Assembly: GCA_021793155.1 (NCBI GenBank)
Contig: JAJYTF010000023.1
Location: 1 to 64,000, forward strand
Origin: Pseudomonadota bacterium
GTDB lineage: Bacteria; Pseudomonadota; Alphaproteobacteria; Rhodospirillales; Magnetospirillaceae
Reading direction: 5' to 3'
DNA length: 64,000 nucleotides
This document shows, in pieces, positions 53,501-62,438 of this stretch; position 1 is the stretch's first letter, and each line of letters starts with the position of its first letter. The notes beneath the pieces are model-generated. The model made no database searches and was not told the origin of the DNA. It saw nothing but the letters and a program-made list of their open reading frames with translations. The translations under genes and the position numbers were made by a program.

Positions 53501-55068
53501 CCCGCAGTTGGATAATGCCGTTGAACATCTCCTCGATAGGCCTTGGTCTCGAACCTCCCAATCATCTTGCCATCGACAAGAAGATCAAGCTCTATTACTT
53601 GATTTGGTGCATTCAGATCAAATGCCCATCCAGTAATTTCGGTGCGAAGCACACTGTCAAGATTACCGACCACCTTCGCTTTTTCATTTGATGCAACGAT
53701 TTCCAACGGCGACCCGTGGAGTTCGTAGCCGGTGCCGACAAGCGTGACATGCACGGCCGATTTTCCTGTCAACGGGGGATCGAATTCCAATCCAAAGGCA
53801 AATGCATGTTCAACAAGGCCGGCGGCGACAACGTCCGGACGCGGGCTGGTCAGCGTTGACATAGCGATAGCTTTGCCGTCAATGGTCGCCGCCACACGCA
53901 GTTTATGGGACGGAGCCGACCCGCGTGTTCCGACCCACCCCAGAATTTCGCGTGAACTGACCTTTTCAATGTGGCCTGCGTACTTCCCGCGCTTCATTGT
54001 CACAGAGCCGTTGCGCAGTGTTGCCCCAGTATGGGCGAGCCGCACTTCCACCTGGTGTTCGAAGCCGTCAAGAAGTATTGCCGGCGTCTTTATCGCAAAT
54101 CCGCAGAATTCGCATGCCCCATATGCTTTGGCAATGTCCTTGCGACTGAGATTTGCTTTGCCGCCAGTCGCAACATGACCGTCGACTACAATTTCCACAA
54201 GCGCGCGGGTCTCCGGGTCTGGACCAAGCGCCCACCCCTGAATCCAATCCCCTTCCATGACGTCGACCCGCCCAATATTCCGTTGCGCCGGATCTTTGGC
54301 CGCAAAGCGGGTATCGGGCGCGGCCGCAACCGTAACGACCGTGGGGCTTCCCTCGACTTCGCCATCATGGCCGACGAATCGGACATGAACAATTTTTTCC
54401 ATACCGTCCGCGAGCTTGCTCGGCAATTCGGCGCAAAAACCGTGACGGCCGCCCTCATGCCGCGCGCCTCCGCCTTTGCGAGGACGATCGGCAAGACAGC
54501 GTGCAACCGCTTCGCCGTCGACCACCAGTTCCAATTGGACCGGCGCATCAGGCGTTCGTGAATCTATCGCCCATCCTTCCAAATGGCGGCCCGTCACTTT
54601 CTCAATTTCGCCGCTCAGCGAGGTGGTGAGCTGAAAACTTTCAGATCTCGGCAAGACGCAACCGTCTGGACAGACAGCGCGCAGATCAGCAAAACGGACC
54701 GTCGGAACGGCTGCCGGCATGTCAAAACGGAACGCACAATGACCTAAGTCGCACCCGTCGAGATCTTCTCTTCGCTGATCGCCGATTGCAGTTCCGATAA
54801 GTCCACCATCGAGCAATATGGACACGATCACTTTTTCGGTCTTATCGGAAAGTTTTTTTACCCACCCGGTAATTTCGGTCGGGCCAACGCTGTCGATATG
54901 ACCAACATAATCCGATTGGCAGCCATCCTCCGCCTTGGTATCACCCGAGAAGCGGGCAGAAACCCCAACGGACCCGTTCGTCGCAGCGGCTCCAACATGC
55001 CTCTCCACCAGGGCCCCTGACTCCGTTGCCGTCTGCGTTGATCGCGTCATTTCCGACCTCGTCTTCAC
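50536..55068 (-). CDS. Giant glycosyltransferase: five GW modules, one GT2 and two GT4-like domains
   Basis: A 1510-residue protein. Residues about 54-565 are five tandem beta-rich modules of roughly 100 residues, each with GW(A/V) (at about 69, 166, 279, 378, 481), a V-x-V-x-x-DG strand and a late GF or FAF. A GT2 domain follows at about 600-870 (LSVIILNRNG, VDHASSDGS, FLNNDIIF, TGAVMLVRRDEF, YGFEDVDLCLKYR). Two CgeB/GT4-like domains follow (about 880-1180 and 1190-1490), with SANSRVFDAIAAGRLVLTNS and FLSNRLFDAGACGAFVISD as donor-site motifs. It is cytoplasmic. One chain could thus add several sugars in sequence. The next gene encodes a sister giant enzyme six bases upstream. Confidence 0.82.
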   Translation of the reverse strand: MKTRSEMTRSTQTATESGALVERHVGAAATNGSVGVSARFSGDTKAEDGCQSDYVGHIDSVGPTEITGWVKKLSDKTEKVIVSILLDGGLIGTAIGDQRREDLDGCDLGHCAFRFDMPAAVPTVRFADLRAVCPDGCVLPRSESFQLTTSLSGEIEKVTGRHLEGWAIDSRTPDAPVQLELVVDGEAVARCLADRPRKGGGARHEGGRHGFCAELPSKLADGMEKIVHVRFVGHDGEVEGSPTVVTVAAAPDTRFAAKDPAQRNIGRVDVMEGDWIQGWALGPDPETRALVEIVVDGHVATGGKANLSRKDIAKAYGACEFCGFAIKTPAILLDGFEHQVEVRLAHTGATLRNGSVTMKRGKYAGHIEKVSSREILGWVGTRGSAPSHKLRVAATIDGKAIAMSTLTSPRPDVVAAGLVEHAFAFGLEFDPPLTGKSAVHVTLVGTGYELHGSPLEIVASNEKAKVVGNLDSVLRTEITGWAFDLNAPNQVIELDLLVDGKMIGRFETKAYRGDVQRHYPTAGNCGFKVFTPQVLCDGGEHNVQIRVVKTGEILNNSAMDVQFRRAGNLATDAPATALDDLFRDYSLVSKPRLAPVQIKHCTLSVIILNRNGADILPYLFRSFERWCSMTNCEIILVDHASSDGSRSIVDHWAERLPIVRMYLDHNGSFSVSNNRAAEAANGKYLLFLNNDIIFIQDIMSQMLSIIEQTDIGVVGCKLLDVIERHSETEIPPIQHLGVRFCPAGDGRGYSPYDEKFTAYTAPRAYALEDTACTTGAVMLVRRDEFLGVGGFSEGYFYGFEDVDLCLKYRQQLGKRVVTANHLVAMHHRGYTRLTGREAGVTGRLAQNRQQLEERFGYAIKHLFRRSKIARDRIYSVEPLRIAFAVTEYGPMAKAGDYFTALELARELGKVPGVEPVFLAEDENWFELLDTDVLIVMRHDYDLTSILHARTDLLRVAWMRNHFEDWSEQEWFRQFDVYLSSSATFAKHLLEQFNIVAHLFPIATNVDSFAAGQRDSTLASDYCFNGSLWGGGRDVEAALEPEKLPFRLALFGAGWESHERLRRFGRGQLSYSRMPDVYASTSLVIDDANSSARKWGSANSRVFDAIAAGRLVLTNSAAASLDTFDGMLPVWSGKADLTEKLRHYLEHPDEREELAGRLQALVRQQHTYQQRAAALMDILVDHLEETFRIAIKIPVPNARERHAWGDWHFANGLARYLRAGGHRVRIDMLSEWKQKSGMDDVIIVLRGLSSYDPQPDCINLMWLISHPDRVALSEMQGYDHVFVASTSYAQHLIEQEVDASPLLQCTDPQIFHPDPLPAGEGPAKHLFVGNSRRQKRRIVEDAIAGGIPLSIFGREWEGLVTPHAVKGEYIPNDQLRRHYSAAEIVYNDHWDSMGRHGFLSNRLFDAGACGAFVISDRARGLEDVFADTVPTYSDCADLSAKVAYFEAHPEERRKRADRLREIVLAGHTFAHRAEDIVSRIRQIHLKKLRGPTDARLSPRHVPAKNEVVIQG

Positions 55069-55074
55069 TGGTTC

Positions 55075-58000
55075 CTATGACAGGGTAAGCAGTCTCCGGC
55101 AGTTCTCGTGAACAAAGCCCGGCGATATACCCTCAAGGCATGTCAATGCGCGCGGACATTCCTCCAGGCGGCTGTGGTAACAAGGCGCGCATGACAGGTT
55201 CCGTCGCAATGCGACTGCACACGGGCCGATGGGCCCCCACTCCTCGGTGGCGACCACCCCCGAGTGAATCCCGACCGTCGGCGTCCCAAGGCTTGCTGCC
55301 AGATGTTTTGGCCCGCTGTCGTTGCCAATGTAGAGCGCGCAAAGAGCGAACAGTGACGGGAGTTGGCCAAGAGCAAATCGACCGACCAGGTTCCACGTTC
55401 TTCGCCGGTCGAGATTCTCGAGGATTATCTCGGCAATTTGCGCATCTTCCGGGCTGCCGATCAAGGCGACGTGGACGGCATCATCCGTCAGCAGAAGCTC
55501 GATCAGGTCAGAGAAATGCTTCGCAGGCCACTGCTTCATCTCATTGCCCGCCCCGGGATGGACGCAAATCACGGAGCCGCGGAACAGGGCACGCCCTTCG
55601 TCACCCAGTACAGCGATGACGTCCCGCCGCGCCTCCTCGCGATCCATCGCCTTCATCTCCGGGCGGGCTTCACAAGCGTTGGCCACGGCGTCTACGAGAT
55701 TCATCAGGTCTGTGGCCACATGGGAACGTTTGACCGCCAACGGGCGGTCGGCCTCCCATTCCAGCGCTACGTCCAGCCATGGATTGGCATTGTCGTGATC
55801 GAAGCCAGCCAGCCATCGGGCGCCGGTGTACCGGAGGATTTGCCTGGTATCGCCTATCTTGCGCAAATCGATGGCCAAATCGAATCTGTGCGGCGCCAGA
55901 CGCTTCCGCAGTGCCTCCAGATCCACTTCCTCCATTGGCCGGCGCCCCATTGCAGAGCGGGCAAAAAAGAAGTTGAACGGAATGACTTGATCGATGAATG
56001 GTTGCCCGTTGGCAATAGCCAATGAACTCTCCGCCGCCAGAACGGAAATCGAAGCATCGGGAAAATGCGTCTTGAGGCGCCTTATGGCCGGAAGGGCCGT
56101 CACCAGATCGCCAATGTGATCGAGCTTGACCACGAGAATACGGCGAATGCACGCCTTGTCGGCAATCGGATGTCCGGCGAAGACGGTCTGAAGCGGCTCG
56201 GGCTCAGGCACCATATCGTCATCGTCAATTGACAAATGCGGATGAAAATAAGGGTCGCCCGTGTGAAACAGTTTTTTCCACCGCGCCATAAAACGGCCGG
56301 CGTCGTATTCGTCGCCAAGTCCGTCGCGGCTGGCGAGTTCATGATGTATCAGCTTGACATGGGGCGTAAAGACGACGCGTCGCCCGCTCTCGACCGATCT
56401 GAGACAATAATCGAGATCGTTATTAACGATCCGATAGGCTTCGTCGAAGCCACCAAGGGCCTGGAAGGCTTCACGCCGTACCATCATGCACGCCCCGGTG
56501 ACGCAAATGACATTGCGCTGAGTCATCGCCAGACCGAAATAGCCGGGGGCGGACTCCCCCGCAAAGCGGAATGCATGGCGTGCGACGCCTCGCTTCGACA
56601 GAAACATACCCGCATGTTGGATCTTGCGGTCGGGATAAAGCAGCAAGGGCCCGACCACGCCGACGGCCGGCCGCTGCGCTTGGGCGATCAGCCCCTCGAT
56701 CCAATCGGCTTGCTCGATCTCGACATCGTCGTTGAGGAAGAGCAGGAAATCTCCATGCGCGCTCCGCGCCCCCAGATTATTGAAGCGAGACCAATTGAAC
56801 GGGCCGTCCACGGCGATCACCGTCTCGGCATTGGCCCGCAACCACTGCTTCAGCGCCGCGTGGCCCTCAGGGATGTGATCGACACAGACAATCTCGGTGT
56901 GACGATAGGTCGAGCGGCGACGGATCGTTTCCAGGCAGTTGCGGATCAGCCCGCGCGCCCCGGCCGTGGGAATAATGATCGACACCAGGGGTTCGCCGGT
57001 GACTTCCGGCTGAACCCGATAGATCCCGGGAAGACAGCTACGCTGCACAATTGCTTTGCCGCCTTGCCGGCCAAGAGCCGCTTCCAGAGCCCGTTGCTCC
57101 TTCTCCGGCTCATCGAGGTCTCCGGCACCGCGCTGACAAAGAACTTTGGCGACGTGGCGGATACCCTTGGCCCTCTCGGTCAGACGCAGCACCAGGTCAT
57201 ATTCGCCTTGTTCCAACAATTGCGGCAAAGTCGCGCCGCTGGTCGCCAGCAGGTCCTCTGCCACACACCACAGCCGCCCGATATAGTTGGTCGACAGCAA
57301 CAGGTCGGGCGACCATTGCGGCTTGAAAAACGCCTCCATCCGGTCTGAGGCAGGACTGATCCGGCGCTCGTCCGCATAGAAGAAATCGGCCTCGGCGTCC
57401 GCGACCGTCGCCATGGCCAGTTCCAAGACAGCGTCGCAGGACAATTCATCGCCCGGTGAAAGCATGCCGAAGAAACTCCGTTCCTGCCCCTGTCCGCGAC
57501 GCTTGGGACCGGCAACCGGATGCCATGCCAGGATGTCCGCCAGCGCGCCGATCGCTCGAGGACCGACGACGCGCATTCGTTCACCCAAAAGACGACGATC
57601 GCCGGCCAAGGCGGCGGTAACCATCGATGCCGAGATGCCAGGCGGCGCTACGACGGTGAGATGCCAAGCCGGTAGGCCTTGTGCCTGGAGCGAGCCGATG
57701 GTCAAGCGGGCCGCCTCAAGATCGGAGGCGCTCCTCAGGCGCATCAGGAGGCAATAGCGAGCAGCCCGCCGCGCCCGGTCGAGGACGGCCAAAGCAAGGC
57801 TTACCTCGGCATGGGGCATCTTCCGGCGCAGACGGCCAGGGCCGCATTCCGGTTCGGCCAGATTGACATCAAGAATGACCGTCAGATCACGACTACCGCC
57901 TGCGCGGTCACGAACCATGACGCGCAGGATATGCTCTCCGTCGCTCAGCCCTTTGGTTGGAACCCGCATGGCAAAGCCGCTTTCCAGGGCGCCTCCGCTA

Positions 58001-59073
58001 TCGGCATATTCCTTTTCGACGTCTTTGCGCTGCAACCCGTACGCAGCCTGGCCGATCGCCAGATCGTCAATGAACACATCAACGCCGGCTACGCCATGCC
58101 GCGCCAGAGCCCATCCCTCCAGCGTGAATGGGCGGGAGACAGATATGGCACCGGAGCCAGCCTGTAACACCGGCGCATCAATAAACAACCGGATGGCATC
58201 GTCTCGGATTTCTGGTGAGAAAATTGTCTTGGCCGCCGCATCCGGCAGAAACGGCGACGGCTCGACAGCCTTCAGGCTCAATGAAACTTCGCACGCCCGG
58301 TCTGCACCGTCCATCGCTCTCACGGTTACCAGATGGCTCCCCCGCAGTGACGCCGCGATATTGGCCTTGAAAAGGAAGCCGAGATGGCCGGTCGCCACCA
58401 ACTGGGGAAAAACCGTTGCAACGTCAGGGCGCTCGCGGTCGAGATTCGCCTCGCCAACCATTTCGCCGTCGAAAAACACCGCGACTACCGCGTCGCCGCG
58501 CGAACCAGTTGCCCATCCCTCGATTGCCAGACTGCCATCGCTGCCGAGGTGGGCTTTGTCAACGTATAGGCGATACCTGTCATCGGTTGGACGCCCCCCG
58601 GAGGGCAAAGCCGGCGGGCTGACCAACGCCAGAGCTCGCCCGTCGGGGGTGGTGGCGGCCGCAAGCGCAGCGGCCAGTTGGTGGATGACCCTGAAAGATC
58701 GGCCCGCCCGAGTACGGATGTTAATGCCGGCATGGGGATTCGATAAGTCCAGGCGAAAATCCGGCACCACCGCAATGAACCCGCACCGATCGCCGTTGGG
58801 CAATTGGCGGATGGCCTGAGCGACATGCGGCCGCGGGTGGCCATAGGCTCCGACGATCAAGACGCCGTCGCCGCGCTCCACGGCGATCTGGATTACGCCG
58901 TCAGGGCTGACCGCCCATCCGGACAGGAACAGATGGGCAAGAACCACGCCGTCCTGCACGGGCCGACATTGGCTGAGGACCGCATGATCGACACTGACTG
59001 CGCCCACGACGTCCTGGCCGTGGCGATCGAAAAAAGGATGGGCGCTGGAACAAGACAGCATTCCGCCCGCCAT
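55075..59073 (-). CDS. Giant glycosyltransferase: three GW modules, two GT2 domains and a GT9 domain
   Basis: About 1332 residues from ATG 59073; TTG 59091 and ATG 59061 are alternatives. GW modules carry GWA at about 53, 187 and 321. The first GT2-like domain (about 440-690) has FFYADERRIS and FFKPQWSPDLLLSTNYIGRLW. The second (about 695-975) has LVSIIIPTAGARGL, FLLFLNDDVEIEQADWI and GACMMVRREAFQALGGFDE. The C-terminal heptosyltransferase-like GT9 domain has RILVVKLDHIGDLVTALPAI, HPGAGNEMKQWPAKHF and GNDSGPKHLAASLGTPTVGI. Together with the 1510-residue enzyme it may assemble most of a repeat unit. Confidence 0.82.
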   Translation of the reverse strand: MAGGMLSCSSAHPFFDRHGQDVVGAVSVDHAVLSQCRPVQDGVVLAHLFLSGWAVSPDGVIQIAVERGDGVLIVGAYGHPRPHVAQAIRQLPNGDRCGFIAVVPDFRLDLSNPHAGINIRTRAGRSFRVIHQLAAALAAATTPDGRALALVSPPALPSGGRPTDDRYRLYVDKAHLGSDGSLAIEGWATGSRGDAVVAVFFDGEMVGEANLDRERPDVATVFPQLVATGHLGFLFKANIAASLRGSHLVTVRAMDGADRACEVSLSLKAVEPSPFLPDAAAKTIFSPEIRDDAIRLFIDAPVLQAGSGAISVSRPFTLEGWALARHGVAGVDVFIDDLAIGQAAYGLQRKDVEKEYADSGGALESGFAMRVPTKGLSDGEHILRVMVRDRAGGSRDLTVILDVNLAEPECGPGRLRRKMPHAEVSLALAVLDRARRAARYCLLMRLRSASDLEAARLTIGSLQAQGLPAWHLTVVAPPGISASMVTAALAGDRRLLGERMRVVGPRAIGALADILAWHPVAGPKRRGQGQERSFFGMLSPGDELSCDAVLELAMATVADAEADFFYADERRISPASDRMEAFFKPQWSPDLLLSTNYIGRLWCVAEDLLATSGATLPQLLEQGEYDLVLRLTERAKGIRHVAKVLCQRGAGDLDEPEKEQRALEAALGRQGGKAIVQRSCLPGIYRVQPEVTGEPLVSIIIPTAGARGLIRNCLETIRRRSTYRHTEIVCVDHIPEGHAALKQWLRANAETVIAVDGPFNWSRFNNLGARSAHGDFLLFLNDDVEIEQADWIEGLIAQAQRPAVGVVGPLLLYPDRKIQHAGMFLSKRGVARHAFRFAGESAPGYFGLAMTQRNVICVTGACMMVRREAFQALGGFDEAYRIVNNDLDYCLRSVESGRRVVFTPHVKLIHHELASRDGLGDEYDAGRFMARWKKLFHTGDPYFHPHLSIDDDDMVPEPEPLQTVFAGHPIADKACIRRILVVKLDHIGDLVTALPAIRRLKTHFPDASISVLAAESSLAIANGQPFIDQVIPFNFFFARSAMGRRPMEEVDLEALRKRLAPHRFDLAIDLRKIGDTRQILRYTGARWLAGFDHDNANPWLDVALEWEADRPLAVKRSHVATDLMNLVDAVANACEARPEMKAMDREEARRDVIAVLGDEGRALFRGSVICVHPGAGNEMKQWPAKHFSDLIELLLTDDAVHVALIGSPEDAQIAEIILENLDRRRTWNLVGRFALGQLPSLFALCALYIGNDSGPKHLAASLGTPTVGIHSGVVATEEWGPIGPCAVALRRNLSCAPCYHSRLEECPRALTCLEGISPGFVHENCRRLLTLS

Positions 59074-59091
59074 TCGCCTGGAGAATTGCAA

Positions 59092-59275
59092 ATATCATAA
59101 CGTATTCTAGCCAACAACATTTCGTCGGCACGATAACTATACAAATATGCAATCCCGTTATACAGGGATATATATACCTATAGTCGAATCACTATACAAT
59201 GTCTAGCCATTTTTTGCATGTTTTAACGTTATAAAACGCATTTTTAAATGTACATTTACATATAGATATTTGACA
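59092..59275. promoter_or_regulatory. AT-rich gap upstream of the giant glycosyltransferase operon
   Basis: A 184-base gap of strikingly low GC with repeated TATA-rich blocks (ACTATAC twice, GATATATATACC). It probably contains the promoter for the minus-strand run 43-59 kb. No specific operator was recognised; such stretches are typical targets of silencing proteins. Confidence 0.4.
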
Positions 59276-60970
59276 TCACGAGTCCTCCAATCCCTGCCAA
59301 CCAGACAGCGTGTCCTTCGCCCGCAGATCCCCCGCCTCAGCGGCACGGAGAAGCCATTGCAGCGCCCGCCTCCGATCGGGCTTCCCTCCCCAAAACCCGG
59401 CGAACAACTCTCCCATTGCCGTCATTGCCTCCCGGACATTGCATTCGGCAGCCCGCTGCAACCAGATCTCGGCCTCGGCGAGATCTTGCGGCACGCCACA
59501 ACCTTGCATCAGAAAACGCCCGAGATTAGCCTGCGCGCCGACATGGCCTCGTTCCGCCGCCCGGCGAGCCCAATGAGCCGCCTGGCTATAGTCCTGAGTC
59601 ACCAGATCGCCCGTAGCGTATGCAACCGAAAGCCGGAATTGTGCCGCAACGCTCCCCTCGTCAGCGGCGCGGCGATACGCGGCGACGGCCTTTTCATCGC
59701 TACGCTCAACACCCAATCCAAGGTTGTGCAACACGCCAATGTTATAAATGGCCGACACGTCGCCCCGTTCGGCGGCCCCATGAAAAAGTTCGAATGCCCG
59801 CAAGGAATTTTGCTCCACTCCATGGCCCCCGACATAAAAGGTACCCAATTGTACCTGGGCCTGCAGATCGCCCTGAGCGGCCGCCCTCTCGAACCATTGC
59901 GCCGCCTCCGTCAGGTCGGGCCCGACACCCGCCCCTGCCACGTACATCTCACCCAGGGTTTTTTGCGCTTCGACGCTACCCTTCTCGGCCGCCTCGCGGT
60001 ACCACGTCGCAGCCTCCTGCAAGTTTGGCCTGAGGCCGTCGTCGCCGCTGTGCAGGCGGCCCAGCAGCAGCATGGCGCCCACGTCGCCGTGCAGCGCCGC
60101 CTTGCGCAACCAGGTTTCGGCTGTAAGCAGGTTTTTCGGCCGGCCCTGGCCCATCAGCAGGAGCGCGCCTAAGGCGCGCTGCGCCCCAACAACGCCGGCT
60201 TCAGCCGCCTCTTCGAACCAGGTCGCAGCCGCCTCGGCATCCGCCTCGGTGCCCAGCCCCTGCCCGTACATCACCCCCAAAAAAAACATGGCAGGGGCGT
60301 TGCCTTGGCTGGCGGCGGCGTGAAAACAGGCCAAGGCCGTCTGCGGATCCGGCGAGCCAAGGGAACCGCCGGCCAGCAGCAGCCCCATTCCCAACTGTCC
60401 CGTGGCATCGCCCTGGCTGGCCGCCTGGCCATACCAATGAAACGCATGCGCGGGGTCCGGCACGCCGTCCGCCAACCCGGTGGCGTAGAGATAGCCAAGC
60501 AAGGACTGCGCCGCGACAATGCCCTGCTGAGCTGCCACCTCGGCCCACCGAGCCGCCTCCGAAAAATCCTGCGGAATGGCCAGCCCATTGGGAAAGAGCG
60601 CGTCCACGGCGGCCGACGGAACCCCATCCACCGGCCCTTCGCAGCCCACGGCATAAATCTGCGCCAAGCTCGCCTGCGCTTGGGCCAGCCCTTGTTCAGC
60701 CGCCTTACGGTACCAGGTTACGGCGTCGACGGGGTTACGTAACACGCCCTCACCCTTTTCGAGGGCGGCGCCCAGGCGCATTTGCGCTTCGCCGTGACCG
60801 CCATCAGCGGCCCGCCGCCAGGCAAGGACGGCCGCCGTCAGGTCGCCGCGCTCGCGAGCCCGCTCGCCCTGCCGATACCAATCGGTGGGGTCAGTTGCGC
60901 CAGACCGAAGCCGGCCAAACAGTCGACGCGGTGCATTAAAATATTCGTGCGGCTTTAGCTCTTTTTTCAT
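59276..60970 (-). CDS. Sel1-repeat protein
   Basis: A 564-residue protein made almost wholly of about fourteen Sel1-like repeats of 36 residues, each with the A-x-x-x-G...A-x-x-x-L-G-x-x-Y pattern (for example EAAQWFERAAAQGDLQAQVQLGTFY). There is no signal peptide. Sel1 proteins are scaffolds for protein-protein contact in signalling, export and polysaccharide systems (for example AlgK-like or ExoR-like). It lies between the type I secretion genes and the giant glycosyltransferases on the same strand and may hold the glycan machinery together or regulate it. Confidence 0.85.
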   Translation of the reverse strand: MKKELKPHEYFNAPRRLFGRLRSGATDPTDWYRQGERARERGDLTAAVLAWRRAADGGHGEAQMRLGAALEKGEGVLRNPVDAVTWYRKAAEQGLAQAQASLAQIYAVGCEGPVDGVPSAAVDALFPNGLAIPQDFSEAARWAEVAAQQGIVAAQSLLGYLYATGLADGVPDPAHAFHWYGQAASQGDATGQLGMGLLLAGGSLGSPDPQTALACFHAAASQGNAPAMFFLGVMYGQGLGTEADAEAAATWFEEAAEAGVVGAQRALGALLLMGQGRPKNLLTAETWLRKAALHGDVGAMLLLGRLHSGDDGLRPNLQEAATWYREAAEKGSVEAQKTLGEMYVAGAGVGPDLTEAAQWFERAAAQGDLQAQVQLGTFYVGGHGVEQNSLRAFELFHGAAERGDVSAIYNIGVLHNLGLGVERSDEKAVAAYRRAADEGSVAAQFRLSVAYATGDLVTQDYSQAAHWARRAAERGHVGAQANLGRFLMQGCGVPQDLAEAEIWLQRAAECNVREAMTAMGELFAGFWGGKPDRRRALQWLLRAAEAGDLRAKDTLSGWQGLEDS

Positions 60971-61079
60971 TTATAATTCCCCTGAGCATCCCGACACTTT
61001 GATTTATCATCACAACGACGTATACCGTCTTTTCCATTCACCGTTCTGTTTGTTTATTCAATTCAATTGCCGCTGCCGA

Positions 61080-62438
61080 TCACGGCTCGCGCATACCTTC
61101 CGACATGTTCCGCAAAGCCCCCTCCAGGATATAAGCCATGATGGTCCGCCGCCCGACGACGACGTCAGCGACAAGAGTCATCCCCGGCACGAGCCGGAAA
61201 TCCTTGGGCACGCCACGTAGGGCGAGGTCGGTCAAATCGATCCGGGCGCGGTAGAACCGCTTGGGGCTTTCCGCCTTGCTGTCCTGCGGCGCAAATGAAT
61301 CCGCACTGATGCCGCGTACCACACCGTGCGCCATGCCATGATCGATGAATTGGTAGGCCGCGAATTTGATATTGACCTTTTGTCCGGAGACAACGAAACC
61401 CTGGTCGGCAGCATCAATGTCGGCATCAATAGAAAGGTTGCTTCCGATGGGCACCAGGGTCATTACCTGATCGCCCGGTTGCACGACCGAACCGATGGAA
61501 AATCTGCCGACCTCAAGCACTATTCCGTCGCTCACCGCCCGCAGTTCGACCATGTCCTGGCGCCGCTCGGCCTTGGCCAAGTCTTGCAGAACCTGCTCGT
61601 ATTCTCCGCGGTGAGTGACTAGATCCTTGGTGATTTCGCTTTTCCACTGCTGAACGTAGACTTCGCGCTCGGCCCGCTCAGCCTCCATGTCGTGGGTCGC
61701 GGTCAACACGGTGTTTTGCGCCTCCGACAGGTTGCGCGCCACTTCAACCCGTGCATCCGAGGCAAGCAGAGAGTTCAGCCGGCTTCCGATTCTCTTGAGC
61801 TCCAACTCCTTACGCATGCTCTCGACTTCGCTGGTCAACCCGAGGCGCGACCGATAATGGCCGACGTCCTGCTGCGCGCGCAGAATCGTCGCCTGATCCG
61901 CATCGATCTTCTGCTTGAAGCTCATCAACCTGGCGCTGTATTCAGCTTGCCGTGATTGCCAGATGGACAGTTGAAGCGCCGCATTCGAATTATCCCCCGA
62001 GGCGACGAAGGGCTGGCCCTTTTGCTCTGCGTCCAACCGGGCGATCACGGCTTTCAGCCGCGCAGCCTGAGCGCGCAGGGCACCGACATCGGCGGCCTGG
62101 AAGGTGGGGTCCAGGGTCGCCAGCACGTCGCCGCGCCGCACCACCTGCCCTTCGCGTACAGGGATGCCGCGAACGATAGAGGTATCCAGCGGCTGAACCA
62201 GCAGCTTTGGTATTTCCGACACCACTCGGCCGTTGCCGGTGACGACCCTCTCGATCTTGAGCACCGAAGCCAACAGGATGGCCACGACCAGCATGGCGGC
62301 CGACGCATGCAGCACCAGGCGGGCCATCAGCGGATCGGCGGCCCCGGTAATGGCCGCGGTCTCGGATTGGAAATCGTTGATTGCCTGCTCGGCCTGGGCG
62401 TCAGAGTGCGGCCGACGCCGCCAGATCGGGACGTTCAT
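61080..62438 (-). CDS. HlyD-family type I secretion membrane fusion protein
   Basis: About 452 residues from ATG 62438 (TTG 62453 also possible). A cytoplasmic N-terminus is followed by one membrane helix (about 42-62) and ERVVTGNGRVVSEIPKLLVQPLDTSIVRGIPVREGQVV (lipoyl half). A long periplasmic coiled hairpin follows (about 120-290). The second lipoyl half and beta-barrel domain contain LRAVSDGIVLEVGRFSIGSVVQPGDQVMTLVP, and the protein ends in GMTLVADVVVGRRTIMAYILEGAL. It links the inner-membrane ABC exporter to a TolC-type channel. It overlaps the ABC gene by 38 bases. Confidence 0.9.
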   Translation of the reverse strand: MNVPIWRRRPHSDAQAEQAINDFQSETAAITGAADPLMARLVLHASAAMLVVAILLASVLKIERVVTGNGRVVSEIPKLLVQPLDTSIVRGIPVREGQVVRRGDVLATLDPTFQAADVGALRAQAARLKAVIARLDAEQKGQPFVASGDNSNAALQLSIWQSRQAEYSARLMSFKQKIDADQATILRAQQDVGHYRSRLGLTSEVESMRKELELKRIGSRLNSLLASDARVEVARNLSEAQNTVLTATHDMEAERAEREVYVQQWKSEITKDLVTHRGEYEQVLQDLAKAERRQDMVELRAVSDGIVLEVGRFSIGSVVQPGDQVMTLVPIGSNLSIDADIDAADQGFVVSGQKVNIKFAAYQFIDHGMAHGVVRGISADSFAPQDSKAESPKRFYRARIDLTDLALRGVPKDFRLVPGMTLVADVVVGRRTIMAYILEGALRNMSEGMREP

